From assembly GCA_012837465.1 (NCBI GenBank), contig DURG01000047.1, forward strand, positions 1 to 26,866: a stretch of 26,866 nucleotides of DNA, read 5' to 3'. The stretch comes from Propionibacterium sp. GTDB lineage: Bacteria; Actinomycetota; Actinomycetes; Propionibacteriales; Propionibacteriaceae. The notes beneath the pieces are model-generated. The model was not told the DNA's origin. It searched no databases and saw only the letters and a list, made by a program, of their open reading frames with translations. Positions 21,637-26,866 of the stretch are shown here, piece after piece; within the stretch, counting starts at the first letter, position 1; each line of letters begins with the position of its first letter. Made by a program: the position numbers and the translations under genes.

Positions 21637-22170
21637 CTATTGCTCCCCTGTGGAAAACTCAACCGATTCGTCCTGCCAATCGGCGCCCAGCACTTCCTCG
21701 AGGACCCCGCTGACGATGCCCGAGGAGAAGCCCCGGCGCGCCAGCACGCCGGCCATCCGGCGGCGCGCGACGTGGCGTTCGAGGTTGCGCATCGACCTGA
21801 TCCGACGGCGGGCCAGCGTGAGGGCAGCCTCACGTTCGTCCTCCGGGTCAAGCTCCGAGAGGGCCTCGTCGGCGACGTCCCTGTCCACGCCCTTGGCCTG
21901 GAGCTCCTGGCGGATGCGGGCCCTTCCCCTCAACCCGAAGCCGGACCGCGAGGCGGTGAGGGCCTGGGCGAAGGCGGCGTCATCGATCAGCCCCACCTCG
22001 GTGAAGCGCTCGATGACCTCATCGGTGACGTCTGCGGGCACGTTGCGCCGCTTCATCACCTGACGCAACTCCTGCTCCGAGCGAGCCCTGGTGGCCAGCT
22101 GGTCGAGTGCGATCTTGCGGGCCACCTCCACCTGGGTGGCCCGCTCCTCCGCACTCCGCTCAGAAGTCAA
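21637..22170 (-). CDS. recX: Regulatory protein RecX
   Basis: RecX binds RecA filaments and limits their activity. The 177-residue, highly charged helical protein has the RecX three-helix repeats, seen as ALDQLATRARSEQELRQVMKRR, VIERFTEVGLIDDAAFAQALTASR and GRARIRQELQAKGVD. The TTG start at 22170 overlaps the recA stop by 11 bases, consistent with recA-recX coupling. The start is uncertain: an in-frame GTG about 13 codons downstream, after GGAGGAG, is an alternative. It should share the SOS-controlled recA promoter. Confidence 0.93.
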   Translation of the reverse strand: MTSERSAEERATQVEVARKIALDQLATRARSEQELRQVMKRRNVPADVTDEVIERFTEVGLIDDAAFAQALTASRSGFGLRGRARIRQELQAKGVDRDVADEALSELDPEDEREAALTLARRRIRSMRNLERHVARRRMAGVLARRGFSSGIVSGVLEEVLGADWQDESVEFSTGEQ

Positions 22171-23203
22171 CTTCGCCGGTCTCCGGGTTCACGTCCGCGG
22201 GCACGTCCTCCTTGTCGATGCCGAGGTGCACGCGGATGCGGCGCTCGATCTCCGCTGCGACGTCGGGGTTCTTCTTGAGGAAGCTGCGGGCGTTCTCCTT
22301 GCCCTGACCGAGCTGGTCGGCCTCGTAGGTGAACCAGGCCCCGGCCTTGCGGATGATGCCGGCGTCCACGCCCATGTCGATGAGTGAGCCCTCGCGGGAG
22401 ATGCCCTCGCCATAGATGATGTCGAACTCGGCCTGCTTGAAGGGCGGAGCCACCTTGTTCTTGACGACCTTGACGCGGGTGCGGTTGCCCACCATCTCCG
22501 TGCCGTCCTTGAGCGTCTCGATGCGGCGCACGTCGAGGCGCACCGACGAGTAGAACTTCAGGGCTCGGCCACCGGTGGTGGTCTCGGGGTTGCCGAACAT
22601 CACGCCGATCTTCTCGCGGAGCTGGTTGATGAAGATGGCGGTGGTGTTGGAGTTCTTGAGGGCGCCGGTCATCTTGCGCAGCGCCTGCGACATCAGGCGG
22701 GCCTGGAGGCCGACGTGCGAATCGCCCATCTCGCCCTCGATCTCCGCGCGCGGGGTCAGGGCCGCGACCGAGTCGATGACGACGAGGGTCAACGCGCCGG
22801 ACCGCACCAGGGTGTCGGCGATCTCGAGGGCCTGCTCGCCGTTGTCTGGCTGCGAGACCAGCAGTTCGTCGGTGTTGACGCCGAGGCGCTGGGCGTAATC
22901 CGGGTCGAGGGCGTGCTCCGCGTCGATGAAGGCGCAGATGCCGCCGTCCTTCTGGGCGTTGGCGATGGCATGCAGCGCGACGGTGGTCTTGCCGCTGGAC
23001 TCCGGGCCGTAGACCTCGACCACGCGGCCGCGGGGCAGGCCGCCGATGCCGAGCGCCACGTCCAGTGCCACCGAGCCGGTGGGGATGATGTCGATGGGGA
23101 GGCGCGAATCCTCGCCCAGCTTCATGACCGAGCCCTTGCCGTGGGCCTTCTCAATCTGGGCGAGCGCTGCTTCCAGCGCCTTGTTGCGGTCCGATACGGC
23201 CAT
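22160..23203 (-). CDS. recA: Recombinase RecA
   Basis: RecA forms filaments on single-stranded DNA for strand exchange and stimulates LexA self-cleavage. The 347-residue protein has the Walker A motif GPESSGKT (66-73), an L1/L2 region around MSQALRKMTGALKNSNTT and FGNPETTTGGRALKFY, and an acidic C terminus. No intein is present. AAGGA lies 8 bases before the ATG. The promoter, with an SOS box in its spacer, lies about 120 bases upstream, giving a leader that carries a DnaA box. recX overlaps its 3' end. Confidence 0.99.
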   Translation of the reverse strand: MAVSDRNKALEAALAQIEKAHGKGSVMKLGEDSRLPIDIIPTGSVALDVALGIGGLPRGRVVEVYGPESSGKTTVALHAIANAQKDGGICAFIDAEHALDPDYAQRLGVNTDELLVSQPDNGEQALEIADTLVRSGALTLVVIDSVAALTPRAEIEGEMGDSHVGLQARLMSQALRKMTGALKNSNTTAIFINQLREKIGVMFGNPETTTGGRALKFYSSVRLDVRRIETLKDGTEMVGNRTRVKVVKNKVAPPFKQAEFDIIYGEGISREGSLIDMGVDAGIIRKAGAWFTYEADQLGQGKENARSFLKKNPDVAAEIERRIRVHLGIDKEDVPADVNPETGEVDF

Positions 23204-23301
23204 CAGGGTTTCCTTCCGAGGATCCGGCTGCGGGCCGGAGGTTTCGTGTTCATGGTCACTGTAGGCAGCGGCTCCGACAATTCGTCATCGGCCGTGTCAT
23301 C

Positions 23302-23310
23302 TGTGGATAA
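23302..23310 (-). promoter_or_regulatory. Perfect DnaA box in the recA leader
   Basis: On the minus strand this reads TTATCCACA, the canonical high-affinity DnaA box, 12 bases downstream of the recA -10. It may place recA under DnaA influence. It is isolated, so chance remains possible. Confidence 0.45.
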
Positions 23311-23321
23311 CCACCGGGTCA

Positions 23322-23349
23322 AATCTAGGCGAACACGCGTTCTAATCAA
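23322..23349 (-). promoter_or_regulatory. recA promoter
   Basis: On the minus strand TTGATT (23344-23349) and TAGATT (23322-23327) are separated by 16 bases. The SOS box fills the spacer, so LexA binding would block RNA polymerase. Confidence 0.65.
23329..23344. promoter_or_regulatory. SOS (LexA) box of recA
   Basis: On the minus strand TAGAAC-GCGT-GTTCGC matches the LexA box at 10 of 12 arm positions and lies between the -35 and -10 elements of recA. Confidence 0.85.
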
Positions 23350-23368
23350 GCGTGACACGCCGATCGAC

Positions 23369-23563
23369 TCACTGCAGGTTGGCGGGAAGCTCCAGTTGCT
23401 TCCAGACCGCGCGCCAGATGCGCTTGCACGGGATGCCGGCCTCAAGGGCCTCCCTCACCGTGCGGCTGCCGAGTTCCTCGAGCACGACCGAACCCGCCCA
23501 CGTCGCGGCATACCCGGCAGGTAGCACCTCGTTCATCCGTTCCCAGAGCTCAACTTCACGCAC
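23369..23563 (-). CDS. DUF3046 family protein
   Basis: The 64-residue protein matches the DUF3046 pattern: ELWERMNEVLPAGYA, TWAGSVVLEELGSRTVREALEAG, then KRIWRAVWKQLELP. This small family is found next to recA in actinobacteria; its function is unknown. The GTG start at 23563 matches the family N terminus, while the frame is open upstream to 23587. TACCGT at 23570-23575 lies 6 bases before the GTG, consistent with a leaderless transcript. It lies just upstream of the recA promoter on the same strand. Confidence 0.88.
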   Translation of the reverse strand: MREVELWERMNEVLPAGYAATWAGSVVLEELGSRTVREALEAGIPCKRIWRAVWKQLELPANLQ

Positions 23564-23569
23564 GGGGCA

Positions 23570-23575
23570 ACGGTA
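23570..23575 (-). promoter_or_regulatory. Candidate -10 element of the DUF3046 gene, leaderless spacing
   Basis: TACCGT on the minus strand is followed by 6 bases and then GTG at 23563. No Shine-Dalgarno precedes the start. Confidence 0.4.
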
Positions 23576-23600
23576 CACGCGCCCCATTCACGCGCCCACC

Positions 23601-23637
23601 GCTCATTCCAAGTGAGCACAAGGTAGAATCTCGCTCA
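23601..23637. promoter_or_regulatory. DeoR-family gene promoter with flanking inverted repeats
   Basis: TAGAAT (23624-23629) is a good -10 for the plus-strand regulator gene. GCTCA (23601-23605), TGAGC (23613-23617) and GCTCA (23633-23637) form alternating inverted repeats around it, suggesting an autoregulatory operator. No clear -35. Confidence 0.45.
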
Positions 23638-23663
23638 GCAAACGCGCAAAGGAGCATCATCGA

Positions 23664-24467
23664 ATGAACGCGCCCGGCACCCCATCGCACAAACGCTCAG
23701 ACCGCATGGTCGCCCTCCTCGCTCTCCTCTCGGAGCAGGGCCAGCTCCCGCTGTCCTACCTCGCAGAGCAACTGGGCGCCTCGGCCGCCACGATCCGCCG
23801 TGACGTCGCGCTGCTGGCGTCGCAGGGGTTGTTGGAGCGCACGCACGGCGGCGCCCGTCCGATGAAGGGCAACCGGGAACTGCCGGTGCGCCTGCGCGAC
23901 GGCCGCAACCAGGACGCGAAGCGGCGCATCGCCCGCACGGTCGCCAGCCTCATCCCGGCCGGCAAGCACGCGATCGGCCTCACGGGCGGCACCACGACGG
24001 CGGAGGTGCTGCGCGCGCTGCGGCACCGCGACGACCTCACGATCATCACCAACTCGCTCAGCATCGGCCTCGAGGCAGCGGAGCAGGGCCAGGGGCGCGT
24101 GCTGATCGCTGGTGGCGTCCTTCGCTCCAGCTCACTGGAACTGGTCGGCTCGCTGGCCGAGTCGACGATGAAGCTGGTCAACGTGGGCACGGCCGTCGTC
24201 GGCGCCGACGGCGTCAGCGCCTCGGGCGGGTTGACCACGCACGACGAGATCGAGGCCAGGACGAACCTGGCGATGATCGAGCGCGCGCAGCGGGTGATCG
24301 TCGCGATCGACTCGACGAAGATCGGTCACACGACGCTGGCCCGCGTCGCGGACCTCAAGGACATCCAGGTGCTGGTCACCGACTCCGGCGCGCCGGAGGC
24401 AGAACTCCAGCGCATCCGGAACGCTGGCGTCGAGGTGCACGTGGTCGAGGGACCACGCCACCTCTGA
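23664..24467 (+). CDS. DeoR/GlpR-family transcriptional regulator
   Basis: The 267-residue protein has an N-terminal DeoR helix-turn-helix (about 13-65, with LPLSYLAEQLGASAATIRRDVALL and RTHGGARP) and a C-terminal DeoR sensor domain (about 85-245), a sugar-phosphate-isomerase-like fold seen in IGLTGGTTTAEVLRAL, VGADGVSASGGLTTHDEIEA and VAIDSTKIGHTTLARV. Such regulators usually repress sugar-use operons and respond to a phosphorylated sugar. No sugar operon is adjacent, so the target is unknown. AAAGGAG lies 9 bases before the ATG. Repeats flank the promoter, and a strong hairpin overlaps the 3' end. Confidence 0.93.
   Translation: MNAPGTPSHKRSDRMVALLALLSEQGQLPLSYLAEQLGASAATIRRDVALLASQGLLERTHGGARPMKGNRELPVRLRDGRNQDAKRRIARTVASLIPAGKHAIGLTGGTTTAEVLRALRHRDDLTIITNSLSIGLEAAEQGQGRVLIAGGVLRSSSLELVGSLAESTMKLVNVGTAVVGADGVSASGGLTTHDEIEARTNLAMIERAQRVIVAIDSTKIGHTTLARVADLKDIQVLVTDSGAPEAELQRIRNAGVEVHVVEGPRHL
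24432..24464. terminator. Bidirectional hairpin overlapping the end of the DeoR-family gene
   Basis: GAGGTG-(ca)-CGTGGTC (24432-24446) pairs with GACCACG-(c)-CACCTC (24451-24464) around a 4-base loop: 13 bp with a small internal bulge. It ends directly at the TGA of the regulator gene and is 7 bases past the clgR stop on the other strand, so it could end both transcripts. Confidence 0.6.
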
Positions 24468-24470
24468 GCC

Positions 24471-24746
24471 TCAGGCGGCCACCGCCACGCGCGGGAGGCG
24501 CTGCGCCTCGAGCGCGGCGAGCTTTGCGCTCACCGTCGCCATGAGGTCTGACAGCGACACGTCCAACGCGGACGCGATGGCGAAGAGGACCTCGCTGGAG
24601 GCCTCCTTGTGTCCGCGTTCGATCTCCGAGAGATATCCGAGCGAGACCATGCTGGCCATGGAGACCTCTCGCAGGGTCATGCCGGCGCACATCCGGAGTT
24701 CCCGGAGTGTCTCGCCCATCACCTTGCGAATCAGAATCGTCTTCAC
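24471..24746 (-). CDS. clgR: XRE-type transcriptional activator ClgR
   Basis: ClgR activates Clp protease and stress genes in actinobacteria. The 91-residue protein has an XRE helix-turn-helix (about 10-66) with GETLRELRMCAGMTLREVS, SLGYLSEIERGHKEASSE and LDVSLSDLM, the pattern conserved in ClgR, and an Ala-rich C-terminal tail like the degradation tail reported for ClgR. Its place after pgsA-cinA matches mycobacteria. The GTG start has AGGA 6-7 bases upstream. It is convergent with the DeoR-family gene. Two Ala end the protein, as in Clp-degraded forms; this last point is inference. Confidence 0.9.
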   Translation of the reverse strand: MKTILIRKVMGETLRELRMCAGMTLREVSMASMVSLGYLSEIERGHKEASSEVLFAIASALDVSLSDLMATVSAKLAALEAQRLPRVAVAA

Positions 24747-24837
24747 GGCAGTTCCTATCTGACCACGGGCCGAGCGCCCGCCGTCGACAGGTGTAACAAG
24801 AAGGATCCGGCCTTTGTTCCCGGATAGCTGAACTTTC

Positions 24838-25317
24838 TCAGAGCACCCGCATCAGCATCTCGAAGGCGTGCTCGGTGGCCGCCTCACGGATGGCCTCCCG
24901 GTCGCCCTCGAACTCGCGCAGCTCGGTGTACTGGGGTGCGGGCGACATGCCCACCTTGGGGCCGACCACGGCGAACCAGACGGTGCCCACCTTGGCGCCG
25001 TCGGCCTCGGTGGGGCCGGCGACGCCGGTGGTGGCGATGGCCCAGTCGGCCTCGCAGCGCCGCTGGGCGCCGACGGCCATCTGCAGGGCGGTCAGTTCGT
25101 TGACGACGCCCTCGGTGTCGATGAGTTCCTGGTCCACGCCGGCAAGGGTGTGCTTCAGGTCGCGTGCGTAGGTGATGAGCCCGCCGCGGTAGACCTTCGA
25201 GGCGCCCGGGACGCTGGTGATGGCTGCCCCGAGCCCGCCGCCGGTGAGCGATTCACAGGTGGCCAAGGTCACGGTGCGCTGCTGGAGCTTCTTGATCAGA
25301 TCGGCAACGACAGTCAT
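24838..25317 (-). CDS. cinA: CinA C-terminal domain protein (nicotinamide-nucleotide amidase, PncC type)
   Basis: This family deamidates NMN to nicotinate mononucleotide in NAD recycling. The 159-residue protein is only the CinA C-terminal domain, as is common in actinobacteria. Motifs are TCESLTGGGLGAAITSVPGASKVYRGG, TTGVAGPTEADG and KVGTVWFAV. The ATG at 25317 gives the family N terminus; a longer frame running into pgsA is rejected. It follows pgsA by 17 bases, so they are likely one operon with clgR downstream after 91 bases. Confidence 0.95.
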   Translation of the reverse strand: MTVVADLIKKLQQRTVTLATCESLTGGGLGAAITSVPGASKVYRGGLITYARDLKHTLAGVDQELIDTEGVVNELTALQMAVGAQRRCEADWAIATTGVAGPTEADGAKVGTVWFAVVGPKVGMSPAPQYTELREFEGDREAIREAATEHAFEMLMRVL

Positions 25318-25334
25318 GCCTGACAGGCTACTGG

Positions 25335-25958
25335 TCAGGCCTCCTGCGCGCGTCCCTTCTGCCGGATGAGCCACGCGTGGCGCAGGTAGTCGAGACCGGT
25401 CACGACCGTGAGCAGCAGCGCCGCCCACATCAGCGCCCAGGCCACGACCTGCAGGGGGCCGGGCAGGAATGCGAGGTTCAGGCTGAACAGGATGAGCGCG
25501 AACGTCTGGGTCAGGGTCTTGGCCTTGCCGCCCTTGTTGGCCGCCATGATGCCGTACTTGGCGATGGCGGCACGGACCCAGGTGATGCCCCATTCCCGCA
25601 GCAGGATCAGCACGGTGAAGAACCATGGCAGTTCGCCCAGGATGCTGAGCGAGACGAAGGCCGCGCCCGTCAGCGCCTTGTCCGCGACGGGGTCCCACAG
25701 CTTGCCGAAGTCCGTCACGAGGTTGTACTTCCGCGCGATGTTGCCGTCGGCGACGTCGGTGAGCATCGCGAGCACGAAGACGATGGTGGCCCACAGTCGC
25801 CACGTGAAGTCGTCGGGGCCCATGAACATCAGCACGACGTAGACCGGCACCAGGATGATCCTGATGACGGTCAGCACGTTGGGCACGTTCCAATTGCTCT
25901 GCTTGGGTGCGTCCTCCGACGCCGCCCGGCGCGGCGCGTCGCTCACGTTGTCTGTCAC
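25335..25958 (-). CDS. pgsA: CDP-diacylglycerol-glycerol-3-phosphate 3-phosphatidyltransferase
   Basis: PgsA makes phosphatidylglycerol phosphate at the membrane. The 207-residue protein has the CDP-alcohol phosphotransferase motif D-x2-DG-x2-AR-x8-G-x3-D-x3-D (about residues 68-90, as DVADGNIARK, then GKLWDPVADK) and about five membrane helices. Its position before cinA and clgR matches the pgsA3/pgsA2 paralog of other actinobacteria. The GTG start overlaps the rimO stop as GTGA (25955-25958), with GGAGG 4-5 bases upstream. Confidence 0.96.
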   Translation of the reverse strand: MTDNVSDAPRRAASEDAPKQSNWNVPNVLTVIRIILVPVYVVLMFMGPDDFTWRLWATIVFVLAMLTDVADGNIARKYNLVTDFGKLWDPVADKALTGAAFVSLSILGELPWFFTVLILLREWGITWVRAAIAKYGIMAANKGGKAKTLTQTFALILFSLNLAFLPGPLQVVAWALMWAALLLTVVTGLDYLRHAWLIRQKGRAQEA

Positions 25959-26866
25959 AGTGCCTCCGCGATGAGATCGATCCCCGTCGAGTCGACGACT
26001 CGGGCGGGCACGAGGCTGCCCACAGGCGCCTCGCGGTTCAGGGTGACGGCGCCGTCGGTCTCCGGTGCCTGGTGTTCGGCGCGGCCGTAGGTCTCGCCGT
26101 CGTCGGTACCCTCCACGAGCACGACGATGTCCTCGCCGATGCGCTCCGCAGCGCGGGCCTCCGCGACGTCGACCGCGAGGTCCGCCAGCATGGCGCGGCG
26201 CTCCTCGATCACGTCCTCGGGCAGGTGGCCGGGCAGCGTGACGCCTTCGGTGCCCTCCTCGTCGGAGTAGCCGAAGACGCCGAGCACATCGAGTTCGGCG
26301 GCGATGATGAACTGGCGCAGCGTCTCCACGTCGTCGTCGGTCTCCCCGGGGAAGCCTGCGATGACGTTGCTGCGGATGCCGGCGGCGGGCGCGAGGCGGC
26401 GGATGCCGGAGATGAGGTCCAGGAAGCTGTCCGGGTCACCGAAGCGGCGCATGCGGCGCAGCACGGGGCGCGAGGCGTGCTGGAAGCTCAGGTCGAAGTA
26501 CGGCACCACCTTGTCGATGGCGAGCATGGATTCGACGAAGCCGGGGCGGATCTCGGCGGGCTGCAGGTAGCTGACGCGGATCCAGTCGAGCCCGTCGATG
26601 CCGGAGAGCCGCTCCAGCAACTGCTCGAGCCGCACGTCGGCGCCCAGGTCCTTGCCATAGCTGGAGGTGTTCTCGGAGACGAGGAAGAGTTCCTTGACGC
26701 CCTCGTGCACGAGCCAGCGGGCCTCGGCCTCGAGCTCGTCGAGGGGGCGCGAGAGGTAGGAGCCGCGGAAGGCGGGGATGGCGCAGAAGGCGCAGCGCCG
26801 GTCGCAGCCGGAGGCGATCTTCAGCGACGCGGTGGGGCCGCCCGCGAGGCGACGGCGTGCGCCGGG
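25955..26866 (-). CDS. rimO: Ribosomal protein uS12 methylthiotransferase RimO (5' end outside window)
   Basis: RimO is a radical SAM enzyme that methylthiolates an Asp of ribosomal protein S12. About 303 residues are visible. The radical SAM motif CDRRCAFC lies near base 26800 in LKIASGCDRRCAFCAIPAF, followed by RGSYLSRPLDELEAEA, LVSENTSSYGKDLG, VIAGFPGETDDDVETLR, FGYSDEEGT and a C-terminal TRAM domain ending at VDSTGIDL. The motif FRGSYLSRP and the ENTSSYG segment distinguish RimO from MiaB. The N-terminal UPF0004 domain lies beyond the right edge. It is first in the visible rimO-pgsA-cinA-clgR cluster and is coupled to pgsA. Confidence 0.96.
   Translation of the reverse strand, partial: PGARRRLAGGPTASLKIASGCDRRCAFCAIPAFRGSYLSRPLDELEAEARWLVHEGVKELFLVSENTSSYGKDLGADVRLEQLLERLSGIDGLDWIRVSYLQPAEIRPGFVESMLAIDKVVPYFDLSFQHASRPVLRRMRRFGDPDSFLDLISGIRRLAPAAGIRSNVIAGFPGETDDDVETLRQFIIAAELDVLGVFGYSDEEGTEGVTLPGHLPEDVIEERRAMLADLAVDVAEARAAERIGEDIVVLVEGTDDGETYGRAEHQAPETDGAVTLNREAPVGSLVPARVVDSTGIDLIAEAL

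Noticed and set aside
25318..25893. Extended cinA frame running into pgsA
   Set aside because: Out-of-frame shadow of pgsA; the CinA domain starts at the ATG at 25317.
1..26866. tRNA/rRNA genes, CRISPR array, insertion sequence, prophage or defence system
   Set aside because: No repeat-spacer array, no transposase or integrase frame, no tRNA-like T-loop sequence and no defence-gene motif was seen on either strand by reading.

Overview
The window is GC-rich chromosomal DNA from an actinobacterium, most likely a member of the Propionibacteriaceae (Tessaracoccus or a close relative). That placement is inferred from gene content and order: recA next to a DUF3046 gene, an rny/recX/recA cluster, a pgsA-cinA-clgR cluster, a lexA/nrdR/nrdJ locus, an adenosylcobalamin-dependent ribonucleotide reductase, a GH112 phosphorylase and SOS boxes of the TCGAAC-N4-GTTCGA type. 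No rRNA, tRNA, CRISPR array, insertion sequence, integrase or prophage gene was seen. The gene content is almost entirely housekeeping and tightly packed, with no gene-free stretch above about 215 bases.

Layout. 1-620: 3' end of a CorA-type magnesium transporter, convergent with ilvD (branched-chain amino acid synthesis). 2567-4774: an isolated cytoplasmic GH112 galactosyl-disaccharide phosphorylase. 4876-6335: a LuxR-type response regulator translationally coupled to a sulfurtransferase. 6400-9784: a DUF1648 membrane protein and class II ribonucleotide reductase nrdJ, preceded by its repressor nrdR (9845-10363), whose promoter carries two likely NrdR boxes. 10557-11848: a small membrane protein gene divergent from lexA, with three SOS boxes in the shared 212-bp spacer. 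11851-18926: a DinG-type helicase, hflX, dapF, miaA and miaB on the minus strand, interrupted by a small plus-strand antitoxin-family gene. 18960-19847: an aldose 1-epimerase. 19849-23563: rny, recX, recA (with an SOS box in its promoter) and DUF3046. 23664-24467: a DeoR-family repressor. 24471-26866: clgR, cinA, pgsA and the 3' part of rimO.

How they work together. The strongest theme is DNA damage and nucleotide supply. LexA boxes sit at lexA, at the divergent membrane-protein gene and at recA, and NrdR boxes sit at nrdRJ. The lexA/membrane-protein/nrdR order matches the lexA-divS-nrdR locus of Corynebacterium, so the small membrane protein is a candidate SOS cell-division inhibitor, although it lacks a recognisable LysM domain. 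The second theme is tRNA and ribosome modification and quality control (miaA, miaB, rimO, hflX, rny, clgR). Several genes appear to have leaderless promoters (-10 element 6-7 bases before the start codon). I found no clear evidence of a wholly new system. The best candidates for new biology are the SOS-linked small membrane protein, the terminator-like hairpin inside the start of the DUF1648 gene, and the orphan response regulator/sulfurtransferase pair.
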